A stretch of DNA of 64,000 nt from CAYOUV01 sp963790075 (GCA_963790075.1 CAWBNG010000004.1:434001-498000), one strand, 5' to 3'; shown: positions 42,667 to 52,299, counted from the stretch's first letter. Notes: a model not told the origin generated them from the sequence alone. Program-made: numbers and translations.

Positions 42667-44589
42667 ATGAAAAACGAGTTTGCCCTGGCTTTCAACGAAG
42701 TGTTGGAAGAAAAACAACTGCCGAAGGAGATCATCCTGGCGGCAATCGAGTCCGCCATGATTTCTGCGTACCGGCGGTCTGTTAATGCTTCGAATGCACA
42801 GGAAGTCCAGGCCAAGGTAGATCCCGAAACCGGGCAGGTGATCATCTTCGCTGAGAAAGAAGTGGTGGAAGATGTGCAGGATGAGCGCACCGAGGTGCTG
42901 CTCGACATAGCCCGCCAGGTTGAACCGGACGCCCAGCTGAATGACATGGTGTTGGTCGAATCCACGCCCTCAGATTTTGGCCGGGTTGCTGCGCAGACAG
43001 CCCGTCAGGTTATCCAGCAGCGTATCCGGGAGGCAGAACGCAGCGCTCAATTGGAATATTTTGAGCGCCAGTTGGGCGAGATTGTCAGCGGTGTGATCCA
43101 AGCAGTTAGCAATCAGGGTGTGACGATTGGCCTGGATATGAAGGCCGAAGGCCTGATGCCCAACAGTCAGAAGATTCCCCGCGAACATTTTAAAGTTCAC
43201 GACCGCATCCGCGCGGTAGTGCTCGAGGTCAAGGATGGTTCACGCGGACCGCAGATCATTCTGTCTCGCGCGCACCGTAATTTCCTGCGCCGCCTGCTCG
43301 AAAACGAAGTACCAGAAATCTATCACGGCATCGTTGAAATCCGCGCGATTGCCCGCGAGCCGGGACAACGCGCGAAGGTGGCCGTTATGGCTACCCAGCC
43401 TGGCGTCGACCCGGTTGGCGCCTGTGTTGGCATCCGCGGTGTGCGTATTCAGGCGATTGTGCGTGAATTGCACGACGAGAAAATCGATATCATCGAGTGG
43501 AATCCCGACCCGGTGATCTATATTTCCAAAGCGATCAGCCCGGCGCGTGTTACCGGTGTTTTCCTGTCTGATAATGGTGATGCCGGAAAGACAGCCACAG
43601 TCGTGGTGACTGAGGATCAATTGAGTCTGGCGATCGGCCGCGATGGGCAAAATGCCAGATTGGCGGCCAAGCTGACCGGCTGGCGGATCGACATCAAGAG
43701 TCTGGTCGAGGCAGCTGGCGATTCGATTGCCAAGCTGCAAGCTGATACAGAATTGGCAACCATGCTGCCAGTGGTGGTCGAGAATATTCCGGCTGTAGAG
43801 AAGATTCTGACCAAGAAGGCCGAAGGGCGCCCTGTTACTCCCGAAGAGTACCAGCAACTGGGACAGTTTGTTGATCGAGTCGAACACCGGACGCTGCAAA
43901 TTCAGGAAGAGGCGCAAAAGGCTGAAGAAGAACGCATTGAAGCTGTTCGGGCTGAAATTCCGGCCGTGGCCTTTGAAACTCCGCTCGACCAGCTCGGTTT
44001 GAGTGATCATGTCTATACGATCCTGACCGAGGGTGAACATGAAACCATCGGTGATTTAATGCTTGAAATGAAGCTCGATCCCGATAAAGTGCTTGGTTTA
44101 CCCGGTATTGGTCCGAAGGCCATGGAAAACCTGGAGAGTGTGTTGGTCGATGTGACCTTCCCTGAGCCTGAGCCCGAACCGGAAATTGTGGAAGAGATTC
44201 CGGCCGAAGCCGAAGTTCAGGTGGAAGGCGAGGCTGTTCCCGAAATCGTGACTGAATCCGCAGTTGAGGCTGAACCCGAAGCCGCAACACTCGAAGAAGC
44301 CCAGGCTGAGGCTGAACCCGAAGCAGTCGAGACGGCTGCGGCTGACGAAGTCGAAGCGCAGGCAGTACCCGAAAAAGCTGAAGAAGTTGACTTCGATAAA
44401 ATGTTTGCCATCTCTGAAGAATTGCTCAAGGCACGCGAGAGCGATGGAGAAGACGAGGAAGATGGCGATAAAAAGGATAAGAAGAAGAAAAAGAAACACG
44501 TCAAGCTGGAATACGACGAAGAACTTGGCGAAGTCGTCAAACACAAGAAACACAAGCGTGGTGGAGACGGTTGGGAAGAAGAATGGTAA
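42667..44589 (+). CDS. nusA: Transcription termination/antitermination protein NusA
   Basis: 640 aa. The N-terminal RNA-polymerase-binding domain (1-125), S1 domain (about 130-200), KH1/KH2 (about 200-340, with GACVGIRGVRIQAIVREL and LAIGRDGQNARLAAKLTGWR) are standard. A helix-hairpin-helix module follows (LPGIGPKAMENLE, about 475). The last 130 residues are unusual: a Glu/Ala/Pro-rich acidic region and then a run of Lys (DKKDKKKKKKHVK) with a final acidic GWEEEW. The tail may be disordered. First gene of the operon. Confidence 0.95.
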   Translation: MKNEFALAFNEVLEEKQLPKEIILAAIESAMISAYRRSVNASNAQEVQAKVDPETGQVIIFAEKEVVEDVQDERTEVLLDIARQVEPDAQLNDMVLVESTPSDFGRVAAQTARQVIQQRIREAERSAQLEYFERQLGEIVSGVIQAVSNQGVTIGLDMKAEGLMPNSQKIPREHFKVHDRIRAVVLEVKDGSRGPQIILSRAHRNFLRRLLENEVPEIYHGIVEIRAIAREPGQRAKVAVMATQPGVDPVGACVGIRGVRIQAIVRELHDEKIDIIEWNPDPVIYISKAISPARVTGVFLSDNGDAGKTATVVVTEDQLSLAIGRDGQNARLAAKLTGWRIDIKSLVEAAGDSIAKLQADTELATMLPVVVENIPAVEKILTKKAEGRPVTPEEYQQLGQFVDRVEHRTLQIQEEAQKAEEERIEAVRAEIPAVAFETPLDQLGLSDHVYTILTEGEHETIGDLMLEMKLDPDKVLGLPGIGPKAMENLESVLVDVTFPEPEPEPEIVEEIPAEAEVQVEGEAVPEIVTESAVEAEPEAATLEEAQAEAEPEAVETAAADEVEAQAVPEKAEEVDFDKMFAISEELLKARESDGEDEEDGDKKDKKKKKKHVKLEYDEELGEVVKHKKHKRGGDGWEEEW

Positions 44590-44654
44590 TTCGTTTCCTC
44601 TATCTCCAGTTTATTTACGAATGAATTAGGCCGGAGTAGAGGCTTTGGAACAAG

Positions 44655-44966
44655 GTGGCTAAGAAACCTGTTAAGCGCGTCAAACACATCCCTCAGCGGA
44701 CCTGCGTAGGTTGCCGCAGCGTGTTGTCCAAGCGAGAATTGATCCGCATAGTCCGCACGCCGGAGGGGGTGCGGGTGGATACAACCGGTAAAATGGCCGG
44801 GCGTGGCGCTTATTTACACGACCGCCGCACCTGCTGGGAACAAGGATTGAAGGGCAGTCTGGGGAAGGCCCTGAAAACTGAGTTGACCGCTGATGAAAGT
44901 AAATATCTGGAAGCCTTTATGGATACGCTCCCTGTGGAGTCGGAAGAGACTCCTGTGAACGGATAA
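44655..44966 (+). CDS. YlxR family RNA-binding protein (RnpM)
   Basis: 103 aa, GTG start. The DUF448 motif RTCVGCRSVLSKRELIRIV and the GRGAYLHDRRTCWEQ loop are clear. B. subtilis YlxR/RnpM binds and modulates RNase P RNA (from memory). Its place between nusA and infB is the usual one. Confidence 0.93.
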   Translation: MAKKPVKRVKHIPQRTCVGCRSVLSKRELIRIVRTPEGVRVDTTGKMAGRGAYLHDRRTCWEQGLKGSLGKALKTELTADESKYLEAFMDTLPVESEETPVNG

Positions 44967-45098
44967 ACGCGCCATGTGATCGACCGGTCAGTTTTCGCTC
45001 ACGTGGCATGCAGCAAGGCTTCTGGGAAGGATTTCCGCAACACCATCTGGGGGATGGATGGCGGAGATGACGAGTATCCTACCGAAGGAGTTGTCCTT

Positions 45099-46880
45099 AT
45101 GAGCGAAAACGGGAACAAGAAAATTGAAATCCCTGCTAATATTTCAATTCGTGATTTAGCACAGATCATGGAAATCAGCCCCATTCAGATCATCAAAACT
45201 TTGATGAGTAATGGGGTCATGGCTAGCATCAATCAGCAGATTGACTATGATGCGGCAGCGATTGTCGCCGCAGATATGGGCTTCGAAACTGTTCTTGAAT
45301 CGCCTGAAGATGTTGAAGAAAAAGAAACTGGCGAAATCCCGCTCTGGCGACGCCTGATCGCTGACGAAGACGAGTCGAAGCTTGTAAACCGTCCACCGGT
45401 TGTGACTATTTTGGGACATGTGGATCACGGGAAGACTTCTCTGTTAGACGCGATCCGTCAAACAAATGTCGCTGAGGGAGAGGCCGGAGGCATTACCCAG
45501 CACATCGGTGCTTATCAGATCGAGCACCAGGGCAAGGCGATAACTTTCCTCGACACACCCGGTCATGCCGCGTTTACTGCCATGCGGGCACGTGGAGCCC
45601 AGGGAGCCGATATCGTTGTATTGGTCGTAGCAGCGGATGATGGAGTGATGCCGCAAACCAAGGAAGCGATTGCACATGCCAAAGCGGCGCGAGTGCCGAT
45701 TGTGGTGGCTTTGAATAAAATCGATAAGGCAAATGCCAACCCCGACCACGTCAAGCAGCAACTGGCAGAATTGGAGCTCGTTCCCGATGAATGGGGCGGC
45801 AATACCATGGTTATTCCGGTTTCAGCCAAGCAAAAAGAAGGTCTCAGCGACTTGCTGGAAGCGATTTTGCTGGTCTCGGACAATTCGGATATCCGTGCCA
45901 ACCCGGATGGCAAGGTGATTGGCACAGTCATCGAGGCGGAGCTGGATAAGTCGAAGGGGGTTATGGCGACATTGTTGGTTCAGAACGGGACATTGAACGC
46001 CAGTGATGTTGTAGTGGCCGGGATGTCCAATGGGCGTCTAAAAGCGATCTTTGATTTTCGTGGCAATCCAGTCACTACTGCCGGCCCGTCCATGCCAGTG
46101 GCTGTGATGGGTTTGGACGACGTCCCAGCCGCGGGTGATGTGTTCCGTGTGGTCGACTCCGAGAAAGAAGCGCGTCAAATTGTCGGGGAACGCGTGATTG
46201 CCCGCAAACAAAAAGCTGATACTGGCAAAAAGGCTTCCCTGGAAGACTTGTTTGCGTTATATCAAGCCGGTGAAACGCGTGAACTGCGGTTGATCATCAA
46301 GGCTGACGTCCAGGGCTCGCTTGAGCCGATTGTCGGTGAATTGGAAAAGCTGGGTAAGGGAGATATTGCCATCAATGTGCTCTACTCCGAAACCGGAAAC
46401 ATTGGTGAAAACGATATCATGCTGGCTTCGGCTTCCCAGGCAATCGTGATTGGTTTCAACGTCCAGGCTGACGTCGCAGCTCGTCGTTTGGCGGAAGTCG
46501 AAGGCGTCTCGATCCGTCTTTACGAGATCATCTACCGCATGAGCGAAGATATTGAAAAAGCGCTGAAGGGGATGCTGCAGCCAGATTTCATCGAGAAGCC
46601 GATCGGCAAAGCAGAAGTCCGAGCCGTCTTCCCGATCTCCAAAGTTGGCAAGATCGCTGGCTGCCGTGTGACAGACGGTGAATTGCGTCGTAATGCCAAA
46701 GTTCGCTTGTATCGCGGCGAAGATTTGCTTTTCGAAGGCGAAATGTCTTCGTTGAAGCATGAGAAGGACGATGTGCGTGAAGTCCGTCAGGGTTTCGACT
46801 GTGGAGTTGGTTTGAAGAACTTCCATGATATCGAGGCCGGTGACCGGCTCGAGTGCTACGTCTTGGAAAAATCTTCGTAG
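45099..46880 (+). CDS. infB: Translation initiation factor IF-2
   Basis: 593 aa, a short IF-2 without the long charged N-terminal extension of enteric forms. The start at 45099 has AAGGAG 8 nt upstream; in-frame codons back to 44976 are not family-like. The IF2_N module (IEIPANISIRDLAQIMEISP) is followed by the GTPase domain with GHVDHGKTSL, DTPGHAAF and NKIDKANA, then domains II, III and IV. It places initiator tRNA on the ribosome. YlxR to infB leaves 132 nt without a gene; ylxQ is absent. Confidence 0.96.
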   Translation: MSENGNKKIEIPANISIRDLAQIMEISPIQIIKTLMSNGVMASINQQIDYDAAAIVAADMGFETVLESPEDVEEKETGEIPLWRRLIADEDESKLVNRPPVVTILGHVDHGKTSLLDAIRQTNVAEGEAGGITQHIGAYQIEHQGKAITFLDTPGHAAFTAMRARGAQGADIVVLVVAADDGVMPQTKEAIAHAKAARVPIVVALNKIDKANANPDHVKQQLAELELVPDEWGGNTMVIPVSAKQKEGLSDLLEAILLVSDNSDIRANPDGKVIGTVIEAELDKSKGVMATLLVQNGTLNASDVVVAGMSNGRLKAIFDFRGNPVTTAGPSMPVAVMGLDDVPAAGDVFRVVDSEKEARQIVGERVIARKQKADTGKKASLEDLFALYQAGETRELRLIIKADVQGSLEPIVGELEKLGKGDIAINVLYSETGNIGENDIMLASASQAIVIGFNVQADVAARRLAEVEGVSIRLYEIIYRMSEDIEKALKGMLQPDFIEKPIGKAEVRAVFPISKVGKIAGCRVTDGELRRNAKVRLYRGEDLLFEGEMSSLKHEKDDVREVRQGFDCGVGLKNFHDIEAGDRLECYVLEKSS

Positions 46881-46927
46881 ATTCTATTGGGATTGTTCTG
46901 AAATTGATCCTCGAGTAATGTGGAATT

Positions 46928-47287
46928 ATGCCATCTGGAATTCGCTTACAACGCATTGCTGACCGCATCCGCCGGGAACTCTCGGAAATGTTGATCCGCG
47001 ATATCAAAGACCCGCGCCTGGAACAGATATTTGTAACCGATGTCAAAGTCGACCGGGAACTGGCTTTTGCGGATGTGTACGTGTCGGCAGTGGAGGGCGC
47101 GAGCCGCTCCGAGGAAATCCTGGTCGGATTGGAGAGTGCCAGCGGGTTTATGCGTCGGGAGTTGGCTGCTCGCGTAGTGTTGCGGGTTTTCCCCAACCTG
47201 CGTTTTCATTGGGACCCAACCCCGGAACACGCTGACCACATCGAGCGTTTGTTATCAGAACTTAATCATAAATCTAAGATTGACTGA
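46928..47287 (+). CDS. rbfA: Ribosome-binding factor A
   Basis: 119 aa KH-fold protein: RLQRIADRIRRELSEMLI at the start, IKDPRLEQIFVTDVKVDREL in the middle, and FHWDPTPEHADHIERLL at the end. It matures the 30S subunit. It lies 47 nt after infB in the conserved order. Confidence 0.95.
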   Translation: MPSGIRLQRIADRIRRELSEMLIRDIKDPRLEQIFVTDVKVDRELAFADVYVSAVEGASRSEEILVGLESASGFMRRELAARVVLRVFPNLRFHWDPTPEHADHIERLLSELNHKSKID

Positions 47288-47364
47288 TATAAATTCGCGG
47301 TTTTAGTTGTGATGTTTCATCCCGTCACAATTGAGACACGGAATTCGGAGGTTTCTGAGAATTT

Positions 47365-48327
47365 ATGGATGAACCATTGAGCGCTAAAATCAAGAAACGC
47401 TTGGCCGCTGCTAATAAGGTGCTGATAGCCTCGCACGTCCGCCCGGACGGTGATGCGATCGGTTCTCTGATAGCTTTGGGCTTGGCTTTGCAGAACGCAG
47501 GAAAAAATGTCCAGATGGTGCTGGCGGATGGCGTACCGCCCTCCTTCCGCAATCTGGAAGGTAGCCAGTTGGTGCGGACTTCGCCTGAGGGTGAGTTGGA
47601 TACATTCATCGTCGTCGATTGTTCTGATTTAAAGCGAGTGGGTGATCGGCTCCAATCGTTCGGCCAACCCGACCTCAATATTGACCATCATGTTACCAAT
47701 GAAAAATTCGGAAAGCTGAATCTGATCGAATCGGAAGCGGTCGCTACAGCTGCCATTTTGACCGATTACCTGCCGGCCTGGGGATTTGAGATCACTAAGC
47801 CGATTGCTGCCGCCCTGTTGACTGGTATCATCACTGATACTCTCGGTTTCCGCACGTCCAACATGACTCCCCAGGCGCTGCGCCAGGCAGCGTTGTTAAT
47901 GGAAACAGGCGTTGATATGCCTGAGTTGTATATGCGTGCACTGATACGCCGTACGATCCCGGCTGCGCGCTATTGGGGCGCTGGCCTTTCAAAGCTGGAA
48001 AATTCAGACGGCTTGGTTTGGGCTACATTGACATTGGAAAATCGCAAGGAAAGTGGTTATTCTGGCAATGATGACGCTGACTTAATTAATATCATTTCGT
48101 CGATCGACTGTTGCAAAGTTGGGATGATCTTCGTCGAACAAGCGGACAATCGTGTCAAAGTATCCTGGCGGGCTCTGGACTCCAGAATTGACGTTTCGCC
48201 GGTCGCATCGCATTTTGGCGGAGGCGGACATGCTGCCGCGGCCGGAGCCGATATTTCCGGTAAGTTGAGCGAAGTCCAACCCCTGGTCTTAAAGGTAACT
48301 AGAGAAATGCTAGGGTTAGAGAATTGA
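47365..48327 (+). CDS. DHH/DHHA1 phosphoesterase, NrnA-like oligoribonuclease
   Basis: 320 aa. The DHH domain has SHVRPDGDAIGSL near residues 25-37, VVDCSD and NIDHHVTNE; the DHHA1 domain ends with FGGGGHAAAAGADI. NrnA-type enzymes degrade nano-RNA and may dephosphorylate 3'-phosphoadenosine 5'-phosphate. The position between rbfA and truB is conserved in many bacteria. It shares the nusA operon. Confidence 0.93.
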   Translation: MDEPLSAKIKKRLAAANKVLIASHVRPDGDAIGSLIALGLALQNAGKNVQMVLADGVPPSFRNLEGSQLVRTSPEGELDTFIVVDCSDLKRVGDRLQSFGQPDLNIDHHVTNEKFGKLNLIESEAVATAAILTDYLPAWGFEITKPIAAALLTGIITDTLGFRTSNMTPQALRQAALLMETGVDMPELYMRALIRRTIPAARYWGAGLSKLENSDGLVWATLTLENRKESGYSGNDDADLINIISSIDCCKVGMIFVEQADNRVKVSWRALDSRIDVSPVASHFGGGGHAAAAGADISGKLSEVQPLVLKVTREMLGLEN

Positions 48328-48376
48328 ACCACAACCGTAGGGGAATTGGTTTCCAAATCAGGAGGAATACAATACG

Positions 48377-49300
48377 ATGAATAACCAAGATATGCAGAAC
48401 GCCATCTCCGGCGTATTGGTGGTGGATAAACCGGTGGGTATGACCTCGCACGATGTGGTCCAGGCTGTCCGCAACGGGACAAGTATCCGCCGCGCTGGAC
48501 ATACCGGCACGCTCGACCCGCGCGCATCCGGCGTATTGGTCATTTTGGTAGGCCCGGCTGTGCGTTTGAGCGAATACGTTTCGGCCGCGGACAAGCGCTA
48601 TCAAGCCATCATCCGCCTGGGGTCTTCGACCGATACTTTTGACGCTGACGGTACCTTTACCCGCCAGGATGAACCTGTCAACGTGACCGAGGAACAATTT
48701 GAGACAGTCCTTAAAACATATGTGGGCGAGATCGAACAGACCCCACCGCCGTATTCGGCTGTCAAGGTTAAAGGCCGCAAGGCTTACGAAATGGCCCGTA
48801 AGGGAGAAGAGGTGGAACTCGCTCCTCGCATTATCCAGGTCCACCATCTGGAAGTGCTCGAATGGGCTCCACCTGAAGTGGTGGTTGACGTCCATTGTTC
48901 ATCGGGTACTTACGTCCGCTCGCTGGCCAACGATCTGGGTAATGAACTGGGCTGTGGCGCCTACCTGGTTGGTTTGCGCCGCACGAAAAGCGGACGCTTT
49001 AGTCTGCGCGATGCTGTGCCGCTGCGTAAATTGCAAGAAGCCTTTACAGCCGGAAACTGGTACCAATACCTGATTCCAGCTGCTGAAGCATTGGGTGATT
49101 GGACGGCGGTCGAACTTGACCCGGACGAGGTCGAGGAAGTTCGCCACGGGCACCGTGTTAAAGCCGAAACCGATGACGAATTGGGTAGCATGGTTCGCGG
49201 CGTCAGTACCCAGGGTGAATTGGTAGCTCTGTTGGAACTGGTCGAGGGCGAAGAAGGCAGCCACGAGTGGCAGCCGAAGAAAGTATTCTTCACCAACTAA
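48377..49300 (+). CDS. truB: tRNA pseudouridine(55) synthase
   Basis: 307 aa. The catalytic Asp47 lies in GHTGTLDPRASGVLV; other TruB boxes are KPVGMTSHDVV, TPPPYSAVKVKGRKAYEMARKG-type region and SSGTYVRSLANDLG. It makes pseudouridine at position 55 of tRNA. AGGAGG lies 13 nt before the ATG, somewhat far. The C-terminal 70 residues resemble a TruB-associated RNA-binding extension. Confidence 0.96.
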   Translation: MNNQDMQNAISGVLVVDKPVGMTSHDVVQAVRNGTSIRRAGHTGTLDPRASGVLVILVGPAVRLSEYVSAADKRYQAIIRLGSSTDTFDADGTFTRQDEPVNVTEEQFETVLKTYVGEIEQTPPPYSAVKVKGRKAYEMARKGEEVELAPRIIQVHHLEVLEWAPPEVVVDVHCSSGTYVRSLANDLGNELGCGAYLVGLRRTKSGRFSLRDAVPLRKLQEAFTAGNWYQYLIPAAEALGDWTAVELDPDEVEEVRHGHRVKAETDDELGSMVRGVSTQGELVALLELVEGEEGSHEWQPKKVFFTN

Positions 49301-49321
49301 TTTTTATCGTTAACAGATATC

Positions 49322-50263
49322 TTGAGTTCAGCCGTGCAACATTACCTTTCCCTGGATGACGTATCATTACAAAATGCCTGGCTGACCATTGGTGTCTTCG
49401 ATGGTGTTCATCGCGGTCACCAAGCTATCTTGCAAAAACTGACCGCAGGTGCGCATGCGGAAGCCGCACCTGCCGTTGTGCTTACTTTCTCTCCGCACCC
49501 GGCTGCCGTGTTGAGCAATCGTCCAGATTTCAAATGCCTGACCACTCCTGAAGAACGCGCCGAACTGCTCGGCCAGCTTGAGGTGGATGTGGTGGTCACC
49601 GAGTCTTTCACGCGCGAACTGGCATCAACTTCTGCAGCGGATTTCATGGGGCGTATCAAGCAACGCCTGGGCTTGTCCCACCTGCTGATCGGTTACGACT
49701 TTGCCCTCGGTCACAATCGCGAAGGAAATTACGATCGTCTCTCCGAATTGGGCAGGGAACTGGGTTATCGTGTCGAGCCGCTCGAGGCTGTGACCAACGG
49801 AGACGAGATCCTGTCTTCCAGTAAAATCCGCCAGCGAATTACATCCGGAGACGTTTCCGGCGCCGCCAGATCCCTGGGTCGCTACTATGCCCTGAGCGGA
49901 CCGGTTGTGCACGGCGACGGGCGCGGGCGGCGCATCAATATTCCGACCGCCAACCTCGAATACCCGCTTGACAAAGTTATCCCATCCAACGGTGTTTACG
50001 TTTGTTGGGCTTGCATTGATGATGAGAAGCATCCGGCGGTGATTAATATCGGCATCAACCCGACCTTCACACCTGACAAACAAATTCCCAGTGTGGAAGC
50101 CCACATCCTTGATTTCGACCGCGATTTATATGGTCAGACACTTAAATTAGAATTTGTGGAGCGCTTGCGCGACGAATTGCGTTTCCCATCCGTGGAAACC
50201 CTGCTGGTGCAGATCCGTCAAGACCTTGAAGACGGGCGGAAAATCCTGGAGGAAGGGAATTGA
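49322..50263 (+). CDS. ribF: Bifunctional riboflavin kinase/FMN adenylyltransferase
   Basis: 313 aa. The N-terminal FAD synthetase domain has GVFDGVHRGHQAIL and LIGYDFALGHNREGN, and the C-terminal riboflavin kinase domain has GRGRRINIPTANLEYP and INIGINPTF. It makes FMN and FAD. The TTG at 49322 is taken as start; GTG at 49334 is possible. Last gene of the nusA operon, before a strong terminator. Confidence 0.95.
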   Translation: MSSAVQHYLSLDDVSLQNAWLTIGVFDGVHRGHQAILQKLTAGAHAEAAPAVVLTFSPHPAAVLSNRPDFKCLTTPEERAELLGQLEVDVVVTESFTRELASTSAADFMGRIKQRLGLSHLLIGYDFALGHNREGNYDRLSELGRELGYRVEPLEAVTNGDEILSSSKIRQRITSGDVSGAARSLGRYYALSGPVVHGDGRGRRINIPTANLEYPLDKVIPSNGVYVCWACIDDEKHPAVINIGINPTFTPDKQIPSVEAHILDFDRDLYGQTLKLEFVERLRDELRFPSVETLLVQIRQDLEDGRKILEEGN

Positions 50264-50288
50264 TCCGATCTCCAGCGAGATGCTGCTG

Positions 50289-50318
50289 ACGTCCCCTTGC
50301 TTTTGGGGACGTTTTCTT
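50289..50318 (+). terminator. Terminator of the nusA-ribF operon
   Basis: An 8-bp stem (50289-50296 with 50305-50312) and 8-nt loop are followed by TTTCTTAT, 25 nt after the ribF stop. Confidence 0.85.
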
Positions 50319-50364
50319 ATATAGTTGCGCAGAAGCGTTCAGACCTCCCGACCAAGGACCGCCC

Positions 50365-51798
50365 ATGCCTCCCCGCGAAATTTATCTACTCTCCCCAAAA
50401 TATCTTTCTCCAGAAACCATCGCTGTGGCGTTTGCCAAGACCTCCCGTTCCCCGCTGCCGTTCCGCGACATTGCGGCTGAGTTGACTGACGAAAAATCCT
50501 CCCAATTCCACGAGAAGTGGGTGGTCGGCTACGGCCATGCCTCGGTCGCCGAACATGCGATTTTGCACATTGCCATCGAAAACGTCTCACGCATCGCGAT
50601 CGAGAGTATCGAATCCAACCGGCTGGCTTCCTACACCGAGAAATCGACTCGTTACCAAAAATGGAGCCTGGATGATTTTACCATCCCGCCGGAACTGGAA
50701 GGCCATGCGTTGCATAACGATTATGTGCGCACGGTGCGGATGTTATTTCAGGCTTATACCGACTCGCTGACCCCCGTCCGCGCGTTGATCGAAGTAAAGT
50801 CGCCTCGCCGTGAAAACGAATCAGAGCAGGCCTGGGATCGACGGGTACGCTCTCAGTATGTGGACACCTGTCGTTTCCTGCTCCCGGCCGCGGCGCTGGC
50901 CAATGTTGGCCTGACGGCCAACGCGCGTGTGCTGGAAAGCGCCATCCGCAAGATGCTCTCACATCCGCTGGCCGAAGTGCGCGATATTGGCGAAACTGTC
51001 AGGTCGGTGGCCAGGGGTGAAGTGCCTACGCTGGTCAAGTATGCCGAAGCCGTGCCATATTTACTGGAAACCAGTGCTGATTTAGGAGCCCACACCTCTC
51101 ACAAATCACAAAAGCGGAGCGAGGCTGAGATCGGTGCAGACTGGTGCAAGTTGGTGGATTTTGATCCGGAAGGCGAGACGCAAGTGCTGGCAGCGGCAAT
51201 GTACCGCTTTGGGGAGCAAGCATACATTCAGGCTCTGGAAGCGGTTCAGGCCGCATCCGAGCCGGAGCGCGTCAAACTGGCGGAGTCCCTGCTCGGACGT
51301 CTAGACCGTTTCGACGTCCCTTTGCGCGAACTGGAATACTGTACCTACATATTCGATCTGGTCATGGACCAAGGTGCGTACTTCGAGTTCAAACGTCACC
51401 GCATGATGACTCAGACCCCCCAGGCTCTGACGACCCGCTTGGGTTATGCGGTCCCACGCCTGATCGCGGAAGCAGGTGTTGAGACTGCGTATCACAAGGC
51501 GATGGGGGCTGCGGCCGAGACCTATGAGAAGCTGGCGGAATGGAATCCCCAGGTAGCACAGTATGTCGTCCCGAACGGCTTTAATCGCCGTGTGCTGGCG
51601 CACTTCAATTTGCGCGAAGCCTACCACTTTTGCCAGCTGCGCGCTGCTGCCAACGCGCATTTCTCGATCCGCCGTGTGGCGCTCAGGATGGCGCAGGAAA
51701 TCCAGCGTGTACACCCGCTGTTGGGTGCATATATGCACCTGCCAGAGAATGAAACCTGGCAGGACCTCGGAAAAAAATATTTCACAACTGTGGAGTAA
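50365..51798 (+). CDS. Tandem-duplicated ThyX-like (flavin-dependent thymidylate synthase) protein
   Basis: 477 aa, twice the usual ThyX length (about 220-250). The first half has GYGHASVAEHAILHIAIENVS and NRLASYTEKSTRYQKW near residues 85-100, a degenerate form of the ThyX motif RHRxxSxNxxSxR. The second half has FKRHRMMTQTPQALTTRLGY near 341-360, which keeps RHR but changes the following Ser residues. So one polypeptide carries two diverged ThyX units, possibly one catalytic-site contributor each. Methylation of dUMP with FAD and folate is likely but not certain. It has its own terminator. Confidence 0.85.
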   Translation: MPPREIYLLSPKYLSPETIAVAFAKTSRSPLPFRDIAAELTDEKSSQFHEKWVVGYGHASVAEHAILHIAIENVSRIAIESIESNRLASYTEKSTRYQKWSLDDFTIPPELEGHALHNDYVRTVRMLFQAYTDSLTPVRALIEVKSPRRENESEQAWDRRVRSQYVDTCRFLLPAAALANVGLTANARVLESAIRKMLSHPLAEVRDIGETVRSVARGEVPTLVKYAEAVPYLLETSADLGAHTSHKSQKRSEAEIGADWCKLVDFDPEGETQVLAAAMYRFGEQAYIQALEAVQAASEPERVKLAESLLGRLDRFDVPLRELEYCTYIFDLVMDQGAYFEFKRHRMMTQTPQALTTRLGYAVPRLIAEAGVETAYHKAMGAAAETYEKLAEWNPQVAQYVVPNGFNRRVLAHFNLREAYHFCQLRAAANAHFSIRRVALRMAQEIQRVHPLLGAYMHLPENETWQDLGKKYFTTVE

Positions 51799-51799
51799 C

Positions 51800-51834
51800 A
51801 AACTGCCCCGTCAATCTGGCGGGGCAGTTTTAAG
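51800..51834. terminator. Terminator between the ThyX gene and a convergent gene
   Basis: An 11-bp stem (51800-51810 with 51820-51830) with 9-nt loop. On the plus strand it ends in TTTT; on the minus strand it begins just after the stop of the small membrane protein gene. Confidence 0.8.
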
Positions 51835-52198
51835 GGGCGAGATTTCCGATCACCATCAACATTCCCACTGCGCATAAGAACAGCAGGTTGAAAACGGTCC
51901 CGAGAATGGCGAAAGTCTTGTTGCGATCTGGCTGGAAGAGACCGCCAATCCCCAATCCCAGACCGACCAGGTCCAGCCCGCCGCCAAAACAGATCATTAA
52001 TCCGACGGTAAGGTAAAGAGGCGAATCGCTTGGCATGGATTCGATGGTTGCCGGGTCGGAAGCCGAAGCAAAGACTGCCACACCCAACCCCAGACAGAAG
52101 AGCAGGATCGAGATAACGGCGATTACCAGAGAAGCAATGCCGAGGCCGGAATGTTTGGGTTTTGGAGCATCAATGGGAGTGTAATTGAAATTATCCAA
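51830..52198 (-). CDS. Small DUF4190-like membrane protein
   Basis: 122 aa, TTG start with GGAG 8 nt upstream. A Pro-rich soluble N-terminus (about 15 residues) precedes two or three membrane segments; the first is GIASLVIAVISILLFCLGLG, then LMICFGGGLDLVGLGLGIGG and a last one near 98-118. It resembles DUF4190-type proteins. Function unknown. Monocistronic, sharing a terminator with the ThyX gene. Confidence 0.7.
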   Translation of the reverse strand: MDNFNYTPIDAPKPKHSGLGIASLVIAVISILLFCLGLGVAVFASASDPATIESMPSDSPLYLTVGLMICFGGGLDLVGLGLGIGGLFQPDRNKTFAILGTVFNLLFLCAVGMLMVIGNLAP

Positions 52199-52286
52199 GG
52201 ATTTACTCCAGTACTAAGAAAAATCCGGGTTTAAAAAAGTATAGCTGAAGATCGGGATAATAACCCTTGCAATTCCTTTGCTGTTG

Positions 52287-52292
52287 TATAAT
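52287..52292 (+). promoter_or_regulatory. -10 element directly before the LysM lipoprotein start
   Basis: A perfect TATAAT is separated by 7 nt from the ATG at 52300, with no ribosome-binding site. The transcript is therefore predicted to be leaderless. TTGCAA at 52267-52272 is too close (14 bp) for a good -35. Confidence 0.5.
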
Positions 52293-52299
52293 CCCCGCC

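Noticed and set aside
42667..42700. rimP hidden before nusA
   Set aside because: The gap 42449-42666 is too short and has no suitable frame.
44976..45098. N-terminal extension of IF-2
   Set aside because: The residues are not IF-2-like and a good ribosome-binding site precedes the ATG at 45099.
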